Source: Aquatica leii
Lineage: Eukaryota > Arthropoda > Insecta > Coleoptera > Lampyridae
Length of the DNA stretch: 64,000 nucleotides
Assembly (NCBI GenBank): GCA_035610365.1
Contig: CM069432.1
Span: 4,650,001 to 4,714,000 of the forward strand
Direction of reading: 5' to 3'
Positions within the stretch are counted from its first letter, which is position 1, and each line of letters starts with the position of its first letter. This document shows, piece after piece, positions 11,374-23,672 of the stretch. The notes under the pieces were generated by a model that was given only the letters and a program-made list of their open reading frames with translations, searched no databases and had not been told where the DNA came from. A program made the translations under genes and the position numbers.

Positions 11374-11517
11374 TACCCAAACAACACATTGGTACAAAAA
11401 ACGTCTAAATGTCCGTCTAATAAACGTTAATAACGCGTTTAAAAACGTTTTAATGTCTAATAAACGTCTATTAGCCGGACATTTAGACGCTTTTTATACC
11501 AATGTGTTGCATGGGTA
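11374..11517 (+). mobile_element. 144-bp foldback MITE, copy A
   Basis: Begins TACCCAAACAACACATTGGT and ends with the near inverse (ACCAATGTGTTGCATGGGTA), so it can fold along most of its length. Inner arms carry ACGTCTAAATGTCC and its inverse. A second copy of the same length is at 43309-43452 in the opposite orientation. No coding capacity. The TA at both ends suggests a TA-type target site, but this is not proven. Confidence 0.8.
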
Positions 11518-12546
11518 GTTTATATAAATTATAACAAATTATTTTATATCAAAAATAAGACATTTGTCAACTGGGTTAGACTATTTTTTTTAAGTATCAT
11601 AATGTTTTACGGTACGGACGTACGGTCTTCTTCTATCATTATTAGACGTTACAAAAAAACATATCAGATAAGCTCCAGATTAGTAATTCAGCGGTTATTA
11701 GATTTATAAACACAAACAATTACTAACCATTTTTTTTAAATTTTCTTATGCATGTTTTAAGATTGCAATTTTGTAACATCAAATTCTAATAGTAATTACA
11801 ATGTAAAAAAATATTGACATTTAGTAAAATTATTTTGAGACACTATTTATCTTACTAAAAAGTAATCCTTCTCGAATGTTCCATATCTTTCGGTATACGT
11901 TCTGGAAATGTACAAAAACCTCGCGAAGGCTCTCGAAGTTGAGAATAACTTCTCGAACGTTTCAATAAACATTATTTGTTTATCTGAACATTTTTGGGAT
12001 ACAAATGAAATTAGGAATTTTATCGTTAACAAATTATTAGAAAGTTGTAGCAAATTATTATAGACCTCAGCAACTTCGCGGTAGAGTACTAGCTATGTGT
12101 AAAAATGATTTAAATCTAAGTAGTCCAGTCAAATAGTAAAAAATAGCGAAAATAACCGGTAAACTTTTACAATTTAGTAGAAATGTTCATTATGGCATAC
12201 TTTTTAACATACTGAAAATCCTGGACTCAATCAAGTACGTTCGAGCCTCCATCTTGAAAAAAGGTGCTCCAATTCGGATTTTCGTGAATATCTCTGAAAC
12301 CGTTGATTTTATCGAAATAATTGTTCATAGAAAAAATGAAGCTTAGTAGTAGTAAATTCCTTATAAAAAAGGTAGAATACATTTTTTCCGCATATGTGTG
12401 CTGTATATTAACGATCTGGGTTCCGTTAGAATCTTGTTTTTGCCAGTATAGTTACTGAACAAACAATAATTAGTGTATAGTATAGTAGAATAGTAGTAAT
12501 AAATGTGTTGGCAGTATTAAACAAAAAATTTCGATAATCTTACCAA
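11518..12546. other. No gene recognised; contains heat-shock-element-like cluster
   Basis: AT-rich. Apart from the HSE-like motifs at 11870-11963 there is nothing I can assign. Confidence 0.4.
11870..11963. promoter_or_regulatory. Cluster of heat-shock-element-like motifs
   Basis: TTCtcGAAtgTTC at 11870-11882 is a perfect three-unit nTTCnnGAAnnTTCn match. TTCtgGAA follows at 11900-11907, and TTCtcGAAcgTTT at 11950-11962 matches 8 of 9 fixed positions. No transcript start or adjacent gene was identified, so regulatory function is conjecture; the motif is short enough to occur by chance. Confidence 0.25.
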
Positions 12547-15500
12547 TCAAAACCGTAGCAAGCGACTCGTACTAGGACTGATATCATTTGTTGTATCGGG
12601 TTCTCGTTCTCCGACATCATTGGGATCTACATCATCTTCTACAATTTCTTTCTTGACAGAGCTCTCTCTTTCCATTTGAATGATCATATTCGTGTTAAGG
12701 CAGAAATTACCGTGGCAATATCCGCAGATTGTTGCGCATTTCAGCCCCGCCTTTCTGCATCAGCAATCCGAACTGCAGTTTTTTTTTAAATTCCACGATA
12801 CCAGATTCAGGAAATCTGGAGCATGTGGGTTCAATTTCAGCACAAGTTTGAGGAATTCACGTACTCTTTTCCAGTCCCAAAGTTCGGGACATTTTTCATT
12901 CCCACGCCACACAAGAAGTGTTGCTGAGTTACAACAGACGTAGGTAACGGAGCTAAGTTCGGTTTACTTCTATAATTTGATTTTATGAACAGATTCTATC
13001 TATGTCTATTCAAAAATGTTTCCGTTACATGTGCGCCATATACGGATAAGAAAAACGCGTAATATCAGTTTGGGTAGCATCCGTGTCGTTGAAAACTTTA
13101 ACGATGTTTTCAAATCTGGTCGTTCTCTCAATATTTCTAAGACCTTCTATTTGCCTTTCTGGAAAGAACAGGGTGTTGTATCACATCCGCTGAAGGCATG
13201 AGCAAATAGAATCATATCTTGTAAATATGATTGAAGCAATTCTAGATTTTCTGAACAATAGACTTTTTGTTCAGTTCGTCCTTTTTCTGGCTTTGCAAAG
13301 TAAGTACTACAGCCGTCAGAATCACAAGAACATCTATATCCTGGCCTATGATGACAACTTGGTTTTCTTCCGATTTCTCGATAACCGTTTTTACGTCGTC
13401 GTCTGCAGCTTGTTTAACAGTGAATCCTTCGCTTTCGAATTTTGTTGACAATATTGAAATGAATCGACTCTTATTTCTATTATTACTCAAAAACTTTTCT
13501 TGCGTGATAGTGTTACAAGCTTTAGGTATTTTACAAACCTGCACGGCCAACTCCCAACAGTCGGAGAGAGGGGTAGGTTTCCAAGAAATATATAAAAGGT
13601 GTTCCAGGGCGCCAGAGCTTATCCCAAAGTAACTTCTGTCCGCTCACAACAGAATGGTATCACTTGTAACAAGATGTTAGGTTCGTAATGCTGAAAGAAG
13701 CGAAGGAAAGAGAAAACTAAATCGTTAATAACAATTGTACTTTAATTACTCTATCAAATATATCTATATATTATATATCTAAATATAGTCAAAGTTAAAT
13801 AGCCAAATCTAAGTAGATACTAGTGAGAATATACAACATCGAATAACAGCAGGATCGGCAACTTACACTACATAAGTGAAGAATATGGCAAAGAATAGTT
13901 CGCAGTAAATATCGTTTACATAATTAGTAATATGGCATTACTGACAAGAAAACAATGATAATAAGTATGGCATTAAGATTAAATTATTACAATAAGTATT
14001 GGTGGTACACAGCATGCGTAACCCGAAATGAGAGAAAGAAATTACTATATAAATGGTACTTCAATAACGTTCGTAACCACGAAATTAATATGTACAACAG
14101 TTTCGTGAGCGACCTTGTTGACAACAAAATAAGATACATATAAAATCACTTACCAAACACAGGAACTTCCAGTTGTGCAGAGAAAGTACTTTCCCCGACA
14201 CGTAGTCCTGTAAATAATTTGAATTGCAAATCGTGTCAAACCAATGCCTCACGAAATCAAGATCTACAAAATCATTACTTAAATTTTAAAGCAAACACAT
14301 ATAACACAACCCGGTAGTCGGATGCGTTGTACCCCTTTACTGTGGTTTAATTATTTCTACTCGTAGGCCTTATAAAAGTTAGCATCGTCCCCTCAAGATA
14401 TTTATCGGTGTTAATATGCCAGATAATGGTGGAATGGCCGTTGACGATTCGAATACTCCACACGAGCGTAACGAAGCCACAACTTTCCTGGTGGACGTTA
14501 AATTATAACCAGAATGCCCCTAGTTATGAGGTAGCACATGGCGCTAACCAAAAAAACATAAAAATTACCTTTAATTAAAGAAAGAACAAAATCACTTACT
14601 CTGCGTGACTAAACTGAGTTAATTAAGAAAACTTCTATTTTCCATCGTGTCCCAACATGTGGATGATCTTAGAGAACGAACTTTCACTCACGCAGACATA
14701 GATAATCACAGGTACGATGGTAAAGTCAAAATGCCGGAAATCTCACCGGATGTCGTCTGCTCACTACAAAGTGACCAACGAATCCGATAGATGGCGTCAA
14801 GAAATATAAAAGTAATTTTTAATTAGACTGATATACAGGGTAATGCTTTATTTAAATTTATGCACGTAACAATAGTAACAGTCATAGTTTCATCGAAAAG
14901 TACGTATGCACTGGTGTGCTTTAAAATACGTCGGTTCTGCTCGGTTTTCTTCGTATTCGCAGTACTGTTGGTATAGCCATCAAAAATAATCACGGACTGC
15001 TCTCCAAAATGATTTCGTACATAATTAACGTAGCCAGAGCAAATTCCAAGATAAGATTGATTTAAGTGCCATACCACGCGATGTAAGAGAAGTCCACTGT
15101 CGATAACATAAGTGCAGTCAGCAGGAATTGTGTTCGCAGAGGTTTCTTTGAAAACATTGTATAAAGCAGATTTTTTTTCGGGAATGGCTCAAATTCATAC
15201 TCCAAGTAATCTGTTAATTTGTAGCTATCTTTTTTTGCAATCATAATTCTTTGGAAAAACAATACCGGATCAACTAGAACTATCGTATCATGGATTTTTA
15301 TCACTGATTTAACAGTAGCCAGAGACAAAACTCTACTAGCACGTTTCATCTTAATATCCTTGAAATTATTTTCGATTATTTCCTTCATTGCTTTCTTTTC
15401 TATCTTCACTGCATCGTAGCAATTTATTTTTTCATCGCCAACTACTCCAGTACTGATCGATATTATGTTATCACCAATCGGAAATGGATTATGACATGAA

Positions 15501-16985
15501 AACCAGTTGACGTCTACGTTATCTCTTTTTACTCGAGATTCTTTAGAATCCATATGTTGTTCCACGCTGACAAAGGTCAAGCTGTAGTATTCTTCCAATA
15601 TTTCGCAGATATGGACAGCAGGTATTGCCAAAGTCCATTTGCTAAGGACGCTATCAGTAGAACCTCGACCAGTAAGATCGCAGACAACCTTCATACTTTC
15701 ACTTCCAACCAAGTTCCAGATCAGAATTTATCCGTTCGTCTTATCGTAAAACTCATCAATTGGCATCTTGGATTTCAGTTCAAGCACGCTTTGAAGCTAT
15801 ATATGACACGCGTTTGCATAAGGAAAGCGGCCACTTGCATGAAAAAATTGAAGCATTTGCGGGACAATTTCTAAATGACCGATCTAGTCGCCTTCCCTTT
15901 CCGCTTGGATATATTGTTTTACCAAACTAACCATGTGAAAAAAATTTGATCTACAATTTTGCCGTTAGACCATTTGTTTCAATTTTTAGTAATTGTAGTT
16001 TTATTTGCTCGCAGATCTGTTGGTTAGTAGGTTCTTCAAGAATCGATGCCAAAGTTAGAGGATCATTATCAAAATCATATAGAATATTATTGACACGTCT
16101 GATGCTCAGCAATTGAAAAACCTACGTTTTAAAAATTTATTTTTGCAAAAGTTAGCTGCACTAGCAAATGTCCAGGCGTGACCTGTGACATTTTTTTACC
16201 GACAATTGAACGTATATCACGCTCAGCAGTTCTTTCAAGCCACTTCCTGCCATGATATATCCTTTGCAACTCAGAAACGACATTATTAGATGGAATCCTC
16301 TTAATCTTATAATAAAATTAGATAAATTTGAGTCTGTACCCAGTGACGAAACTATATCGCGTACTCTCATCTACAGCAGTTGATCAAACGTGACAAAAGT
16401 AGTATTGAGACCCATTTTTCGAGATCGCTCAACAGCTGTATTCCACACGGTATAAACAGTGTCATAATTACTTGGTGGCGAATTGACGAAAGACCGACGA
16501 ATTATTTTAGACTGATCAAATTCTTGTGTACTTGTTAAAGTTTCCATAAACCCATCCAGGAATTTGATTTATATCGTCGAACTTTTCGAACATCCAAAGA
16601 ATATCAGATGGTGATGGCATCCAAACATTTACCTTGGAAGTTTCTAAGCACGGAACGTCTGCAATGACACTATTTTTTAATCCTTTTCCACTGATGTTCT
16701 TAAATGTTTCGATTGGCAATACACTTTTTTTCCAATTCTGGCAGCTGTTGGTATTTTAATGACTTGCTTGATCACCTGACCATGAATAACAGCACTGCAA
16801 GGGGTCACACAAGCAATGCCGCCCATACTGTAAAACGTATGCAATCGATTGATGGTGCTGATATTAAAATCGGCATCATTAAATACAAATTGCGAGAAAG
16901 AAGTGAAAGCAATCAAAAGCTTCTGTACAATAATCTATAATGCTGGATATAAAATTGGGATCTGTTTTTGTAACCAGAAGTTATC
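12547..16985 (-). pseudogene. Relic of a large multicopy arthropod gene with Cys-rich C-terminus
   Basis: Successive minus-strand segments in different frames follow the order of one long protein family seen in many arthropod and cnidarian genomes. From the N-terminal side: FVFNDADFNISTI with FYSMGGIACVTP (about 16800-16915); FIIRLRGFHLIMSFL and GSGLKELLSVIY (16161-16370); NWFSCHNPFPIGD, STGVVGDEKINC and VDPVLFFQRI (15062-15712); FGEQSVIIFDGY (14823-15077); then QEKFLSNNRNKSR and VVIIGQDIDVLVIL (13242-13550); HAFSGCDTT (about 13180-13210); and a Cys-rich end CRKAGLKCATICGYCHG (about 12690-12760), stopping at TGA 12547-12549. The gene is split by an LTR-type insertion (13511-14871) and many frameshifts. 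The acidic VVIIGQDIDVLVIL block resembles PIN/NYN-type nuclease motifs, but the function is unproven. Confidence 0.65.
13511..14871. mobile_element. LTR-type insertion (possible solo LTR), 1361 bp, TSD ATAG
   Basis: Starts TGTTACAAGCTTTAGG and ends GCACGTAACA, with short inverted ends TGTTAC/GTAACA. It is flanked by ATAG at 13507-13510 and 14872-14875. Removing it with one ATAG rejoins the host reading frame exactly (Met-Thr-Val-Thr-Ile-Thr-Gln), so both boundaries are firm. TG...CA ends and a 4-bp duplication fit an LTR retrotransposon. No gag or pol is visible inside, so a solo LTR or a non-autonomous LTR element is likely. Its first 190 bp also occur at 5220-5414. Confidence 0.7.
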
Positions 16986-17104
16986 GTATTCTTGTTTTAA
17001 CATTGGTTTCAACTATTCATTTGTGGATGATTCAATATGTTGTTCCTGCATTTATCTATACATGTGCTCTGAGTTTGACTACTTTCAAAAGGGTTCAACA
17101 CTTA

Positions 17105-17530
17105 GTATGGAAGTAAATCTTCATTTTCTGGTAATGTTGACTTGTCAAGCTGTATAAAGAATTCAGATGTTTTGAAGTAGTCACATAAAAAGTTTTCTAC
17201 ACACTGAGCCATTTTGTCGGTCCTTCTTCGTACAGTATTATTACTTAATGGATTTTTTTATAATATCGAAAGCTAGTCGGTGCAACACAGTGCGTATTAC
17301 CTTACTTACAGCTGGTAGAATAAGTTCTTCACCAATAGCTTGCGGCTTAAAAAGATTATAAAAAGCATGTCGTTCATCGTGATCTCACTTAGATGTTGTC
17401 CTTATGAGTTCTTGGAATGTCTGTGTCTTTAAATATTTCTCTTGGATTGCTTGAAAAAACGTTAAATCCTTATCTTTTTGTCACTATGGTATTTTATGAA
17501 TCGTTCTTTAAGCTTAGAAGGTTTCATTGA
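17105..17530 (-). pseudogene. hAT-type (ZBED-like) transposase relic, N-terminal part
   Basis: Minus-strand translation across frames gives KPSKLKERFIKYHSDKK (the zinc-BED-proximal region), then IGEELILPAVSKVIRTVL, SNNTVRRRTDKMAQ and FFIQLDKSTLPENEDLL. These follow the usual order of hAT-superfamily, ZBED5/FAM200-like proteins (LSNNTVxRRIxxM, then xxLQLDESTxxxxxxxLL). Several frameshifts and stops break it. The catalytic core and dimerisation tail are absent. It abuts the upstream end of the relic at 12.5-17.0 kb but is a different family. Confidence 0.6.
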
Positions 17531-19193
17531 ATTGTTTGACACCGTTTTATTACATAAAATACATAGGTAAAGTACAATATCCTGGTGACAAAATAAAACC
17601 ATATTTCATATATTCAAGACTATTGTCTGAATTTTTTCCGGCTTACTCATACTAATATCTAAAAAAAGGGGGTTCAAAGAGATTTGAAACGTAAGGATGA
17701 AATTTTATGTAAGTGCCACACATTATGCAGGTATTCATTGTCTATCAATGAATTTTTCAAGAAAAATAAATAATTCAAAAATTAATTGACAACCAAATAT
17801 AATAATACAGTAATATACAGTACACAAACATTTGCGGATTTGGTTATTTGCGGAAATAAACAAAATAAACAAAAATATAAAATAGTAAGCTAAAAGTTTT
17901 AGGGTGCATTATATTAAATTATAAAACTCAATATGTCTAACTTCTTTTACAAATCCATTAATACTACATTTTTTAAAAACACATCTGTGTAATCTACTTA
18001 AACAAGCGTATACATTTACTTAAATAAAAATTAATTTAAAAAAGATGTCAATTTCATTCAAAAATACTTACGTAACAAAAGTACGCAATCTGCGCAACAA
18101 TACAAAAAATTATACTTTTTTTTGTCCGCAGACTAGAAAAATTTGTTGTATGCACTTCACATCACGCATAACACAGAACTAAATTGTTGATTAGATGCAC
18201 GATTTTTTTATAGTTTAAATTATAGACTAATTGGTGCAGGTATCGATTTTATTGCATTCCTATATAAACCTGTATAGATATACCTGAAAACATGTGAGTT
18301 ACAGATATCAAAAAATAATTTGGCATATCCATAATTAATAGTTTTAAAGAACACGTTGGCTACTGTTAAGGCCAAAATATTTCTTAATAGGTAAGTTTGC
18401 CCGTTAGTCATATCTGTAATTGCATGAAAGTTAAAAACAAGATAAAAGTAAAGTGGTAATAAAATTAGTCGAATTTTTCATTTAAACTGCAATTCTTAAT
18501 CGTATAATTTTTAAATATTAAACAAACGAAAAAGGTTGAATGGATTTTTACTTGACAGCGATATTCATAATTCATTTTAATTTTTCACCTGCAAATGCCT
18601 TGAAATAAAAAATATTAAAATGAAAATATAGTTTAACTGATAATTCAAGTGATATCCATAATCGATCTATTACAGATATGTCTAGCAGTTAAACTTATGG
18701 CCAAAATACCTGAAGGTAAGTAGTAAAATGTGTTTTTTTTTTAATATTTAGTTTTTGACGAAAATGTAACAGTATAAACTTGTTTGTATATATATTACAA
18801 ACGTTTGAGAACAATTCACTATTTTTAGATAGTTTATGTGTTAGTAACCTGAAAATTGGTTAAACAAATCTGTAAATTTGATTATTTTTTTTAAACTTGT
18901 ATTTATTTTTATTTTTAGATTTCTTGTTTTTTAATTATATTAAGAACATCATAACTGAGAAATCAGGATTTTATAGCGTTTTAATGATCAATTATTTTAT
19001 TTTAAAATTATATTGTATCGCTTTAGATATTATTTCTAATTCATTTGCTCAATTAAAATTGATTCTAAAAAAATACTTGGAATTTACTTTTCGACAGTGA
19101 ATTACCAATTTCGCGTTTTTAATTTAAACAACAGTAGGCCAGTAATACACGCATAAACTTGTTTGGGGCTCCTTCAGTATGGTACTTACTATG
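17531..19193. other. AT-rich, no gene recognised
   Basis: Open stretches here are short and AT-driven with no recognised motif. Nothing supportable. Confidence 0.4.
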
Positions 19194-20863
19194 TACAGTC
19201 GCCTTCAACCAAAATGACCGCTTAAGATCGTACCTATTCACATTCTAATAGTATAGTGTTTCTCATTAGAGGTTTGAAGCAAATAAAGCATTGTAATTTT
19301 ATTACCTACATAGTTCAATAAAATAAGAAAAATTTAAGCTTAGTGATCTGTAAATAATAATAAGTAAGGTACGTCAGATTGGCATTTATTTCAAATTTTA
19401 AATGTATCTAATACTCAAAATGCATTTTTAGAGAAATGATATCTTACACAAGCTAATAATTCTAAAATTTTTATTTTTTATATCAAATATTTATATAAAG
19501 TATTGCCTCCACTAATGCTACCATCATTAATGTTATATTAATTGCACATTCGGAATAACAATGCATAATTAATATCATCATTTTAATATTGGTCTGATTA
19601 TTACAAATTGTTAAAATTGGCTTATTCTTCATATATTTCTTTTAGTTTTGGACCACAATTAATAAGATTTAAAATGTGTTTTTTTATTCAATTAAGACAA
19701 ATTACTTCTATACCCGAAGTTGCCGAATTACTCTTAATTCACACCCCAGTCTCTCCCAAAAGATATTTACGAAGCAGTATGTCTTAATCCCGTCTTAGTT
19801 CTTTGACCACAATATCAATTGAAAAACCAATTGCTGGTCAACTTGATCTGGGTAAATTAATGGACCGATTAACACTTTTAAGATTTGTAAATGTCTTAAT
19901 GTAGTTTATAATATGTCATATATTTAAAAATTTTAAATCAATTCAATCATTAAATAATGTTTAAAATTGAAATTAAAAAATAAAGACTAAAAAATTTAGA
20001 ATTGTATTGGAACCGTTGTGAGAAAAGATAGTAGAAGCACAGATCTTATTTGCTCCAGGGCGCTGTATATATAGCTACGCCTCTGAATTTAAATAATGTA
20101 GCGCAAGTTGCAAATGAACTTTGGGAACGTTTCTGAGGATCTGACTACTGCAAAAAATTAATTAATTTGATGCTGAACAGATTAACGACATATATACGAA
20201 ATATTAATTGTAACGTTTTATGTATTAAATAAACATATTTCTATAATAAAACTACTAACTAATAAGAGCAGCGATTAGGTATTAATCTACTTAAAACTTT
20301 TTTATATTTAGTTCAGTTTAAAACGATGATTTCAATTAGACGACATTACTACAAAAAACGTTTTTTTCAGTTTATATAAAGATAACGTAAATCGTTATTT
20401 CACGAAAAATGTAAATAGCATTCATTCTGAAGGTCGTTTTGTGCTAAAGAACAGAACGATATGGTTTTTTATTTGATTGATCATTTGACGATTTTTAATC
20501 AGTCCACTATTAAAATGATTTAATTAATTATGCATAGTAATTGCAAATATGTTATGAATACATTAGTAATGATAGTAGTATTAGTAGAAGTAATATTCTA
20601 TATAAATATCTGATATAAATAAAAATTCTAGAATTAATAGCTTGAATAAGTTATAAATTCTATAAAATACACTTTTTACATATTAAAAACATTTAAAATT
20701 TTATACTAAATACCAATCTAGTATTTCTATTATTTTTTAAGCTAGACAGGTAATCAAATTACAATGGTTTATTTGCTTTAAGCTTCTAATGGGAAACACT
20801 CCATACCATTAGAATGTGAATAGGTACGATTTTAAGCGGTCATTTCGGTTGAAGGCGATTGTA
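19194..20863. mobile_element. Decayed Tc1/mariner-type element with about 116-bp inverted repeats
   Basis: Left end 19194-19311 and the reverse complement of 20748-20863 share TACAGTCGCCTTCAACC / TACAATCGCCTTCAACC, then AATGACCGCTTAA and CGTACCTATTCACATTCTAA. They match over about 116 bp with scattered changes. The outermost bases are TA, as expected for TA-target elements. Total length 1,670 bp fits Tc1/mariner. The interior has no intact ORF; a plus-strand stretch at 20073-20222 may be the transposase tail. Confidence 0.7.
20073..20222 (+). pseudogene. Possible Tc1-type transposase C-terminal remnant
   Basis: Plus-strand reading gives PLNLNNVAQVANELWERF, a stop, then KKLINLMLNRLTTYI. The spacing resembles the Tc1 tail (xxLxxALxxEWxxIPxxxxxxLIxSMxxRxxxVI). 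It lies inside the 19.2-20.9 kb inverted repeats in a plausible position. The match is weak and could be chance in AT-rich sequence. Confidence 0.35.
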
Positions 20864-21167
20864 CCTATATATAAATTATATAATACATTTACGACAAATA
20901 TAATGTAGCTGCAGTCATGCTAAATAAATTTTTAATATCATATCAATAAAATTTAAGCAGCTATTAATTAGAAAGATCAAAAATTTAAAAACATAGATAT
21001 GATTTAGAAGTCAAAAAATTTGAAATGAAGTAGCGTCATGTTGAACATATTTTACAGGACTTGAACTTTTTGTTTAACATATATATACACAATAAAAATT
21101 AGAAATATATTTGTAGTTTTTTGTAAACAAATGGTATCAGCTCCCAAAGGCGGACCCTGTATAATAA

Positions 21168-21620
21168 CTATTTCAAATCTTTGATGTGCCACTTTCCAGC
21201 TTTTTTACCGTCGTCATCTACTAGTTCGTATACTAGAGGAGAAAGCTTCTTTTTGACATTACTTATAACAAACTTAGGAGCTAGTTTAGAAGTAAATTTG
21301 TTAACAGCACTAGAAAGAATTTTGTTTCGTCGTCACATCTTATCGTTAACAAAAAATTGTAAGTTTCTTTTACGAAGGTTATATTGACGGGAGTTGTGAA
21401 GATATGCGGGATGGAGTTTTGCACGGACTTCATTAAAAATTTTAGATAGGTCACTTAGTTCATTCGTAGCGGGTGCGATTTCCGCGTCCTGATTTTGAGA
21501 TACTACGCCATAATAATCTCCAGACAAAGGTACTTTTCTTGCAAAATTGAGAAAAGAAGGGTCGTATCCTGTTACCTCATGTCGTGAATTATTAATTGCA
21601 CACTGAATTTTCTGTAAATT
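21168..21620 (-). pseudogene. Gypsy pol C-terminal tail after integrase
   Basis: Continues the integrase ORF in broken frames: NNSRHEVTGYDPSFLNFA, then NSRQYNLRKRNLQFFVND, then KLAPKFVISNVKKKLSP and VYELVDDDGKKAGKWHIKDL followed by TAG. This is the usual Gypsy post-integrase GPF/Y-like region (KLAPKFxGPxxVxKxxSPxxYEL). In this copy the GPF position reads VIS. Nothing further downstream, such as env, is visible. Confidence 0.65.
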
Positions 21621-21626
21621 TAAATC

Positions 21627-22352
21627 CTAATCCGTATGCTCAGTGATGTAACTGCGAATTGCAGTTCCGATTACTCGATTCGTTCGTTCGACGAAGTTAC
21701 GTTGGGCGGAATAGACAGCATTGAACCAAACTTTTTGCATTTTGTACTCCGAACACAAGTTTTTAAAAGTACGGCCCGAAAATTGTGGACCATTATCGCA
21801 AATAATAAACTGGCAAACTCCAAAAGTGAGAAAAACCTTGTCTTCAATAAAAGAAGTAATATGACAAGCTTTTGCACTTTTAAGAGGGCACAGCAAAGTA
21901 TACTTAGTAAACCAATTTGAGACAACTAAAATCCAACTGTACCCATTTTTTGAGCGTGGGAAAGGACCCATTAAATCAACGGCAATAATTTGCCAAGGAA
22001 AATTACAAATCTTTTCTCTCCCCATTAGACCAACTTTACCTTTATTTTGTGTTTTTTGCGCACCGCATATTTTACACGAACGAACGTACTTCAAACTTTC
22101 CTGGCTCATCTTAGGCCAATAACATATTTCTTGAATTTTAGCCAAAGTTTTATTAAAGCCAAAATGAGAATAAGTTGGAGGATCGTGACAAAATGTGATC
22201 ACTTGCTTACGCAATGACTTTGGAACTAAAAGTTTCCATTCTTTAAAATTACTCGGAATGTAAGAATTGACAGGAGCAAATTGGTATATTAGATTATTTT
22301 CAATTTTCCACTGCGGAAATTTGTCGGGAAGATCATTAATGTTTCGACGCAT
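21627..22352 (-). pseudogene. Gypsy integrase
   Basis: An open 241-residue stretch with the HHCC zinc finger (HDPPTYSHFGFNKTL ... SCKICGAQK) and a D,D-35-E core: D in WQIIAVDLMGPF, D in FIICDNGPQFSG, E in QRNFVERTNRV. All three catalytic acids are present, making this the best preserved domain of the element. It is cut off from RNase H upstream and the tail downstream by frame changes, so it cannot be expressed as part of a full polyprotein. Confidence 0.85.
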
Positions 22353-22379
22353 TTTAATCTATCATGGATCTAAATTTTC

Positions 22380-23647
22380 TGTACTAAATTCGATAGCGGC
22401 GATTTGGCTTGGTGGTTCTAAAGAAATTTGTGATAACGCATCGGGTACTACATTGCTTCAACCGGGACGATGGACGAGATCAAACGAGTGTTGGAGTAGT
22501 CGAACAGACCAGCGGGCTAATCTTCTAGAAGAGTTTTTAAGATTATTGAGCCAAATGAGTGAAGTATCGTCGGTGATCACTGTAAACCTTCTATGTATGC
22601 TCGAAAACGTTCAATTGCAAAGATGACAGCCAAACATTCGCGTTCTGTGGTCGTGTAGTTGCGTTTAGCAGGAGTGAGCGTCCTACTACAATAAACTATA
22701 ATTCTTTCTTCGCCATCTAAAATTTGTGTTAGAACACCTCCAAGACCGGTATTGGATGCATCGCATTAAATAATAAATGGTTTATTAAAATCGGGCTGTG
22801 AGAAAATTGGCGATATCAGACAGGATTTTATCTTTAGAAACGCAGCTTCTGCGTTATCGGACCAGGGAATAGGCTGTTTTTTTTCTTTCCTTTAATGAGA
22901 TCATTAAGTGGTGATACGAGAGTTGAAAAATTATTAATGAATCGCATATACCAACTACACATTCCGATAAATCGTTTAATCTCAGTAGATGTTTTTTAGG
23001 TCGAGGATAATTAATCATCGTCTTCACTTTTTCGGGATTGGTTATGAATTTAGTCCGACAAGAAAACCTAAAAATTTTAATGATGTTTTGAAAAATTCAC
23101 ATTTGTCAATATTTATAGTTAAATTTGCTTCCTTTAAACGAATCTTGACTACTGATAGCAAATTTAAATGTTCTTCGAAAGTTGACGAACATATTATTAT
23201 GTCGTCTAGATAGGCAAAAATGTTAGGAATGTATTTAGGACTAAAAATTGCGTCAACAAGCCGTTGTTGCGTCTGTGCGGCATTACGTAAGCCAAAAGGC
23301 ATTGTAACAAATTCAAAGTGACCTCTACCAACAACGCTAAACGCGGTTTTTTCTCTAGATGCTGGATCAAGTGGTACTTGCAAAAAAATTTTTTGAAGGT
23401 CAATTTAAGAGATATATTTAGCATCCCTTAACATATTTAAGATTCTATCTATGTGTGGAAGTGGATAAGAATCGTGTTTTGTAATATCATTTAAAGGGCG
23501 GCCATCGAAAAAGAACCGGTACTCACCGAACTTTTTTTTTACGAGTAGGACAGGGGAGCACCATGGACTTGAAGAAGGTTGTACTACCCCTAATTTTAAC
23601 ATATCATCTAGTTCTCGGTTTAAAATATTAAGCATATGTGAAGACAT
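22380..23647 (-). pseudogene. Gypsy reverse transcriptase and RNase H
   Basis: RT begins with MLKLGVVQPSSSPWCSPVLL and RPLNDITKHDSYPLPHID. Motif A is broken by an in-frame TAA at 23405-23407 (KYIS-stop-IDLQK, a Lys position). Motif B region FEFVTMPFGLRNA is intact, and YLDD lies at 23201-23212. The frame is lost near 23042. RNase H follows in pieces (22.4-22.96 kb): DASNTGLGGVLTQILDG, YCSRTLTPAKRNYTTTEREC and LVHRPG, characteristic of the Gypsy RNase H active-site and handle regions. Not functional as it stands. Confidence 0.8.
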
Positions 23648-23672
23648 TAGAAATGGTCTGTTTCGAAAAGGT

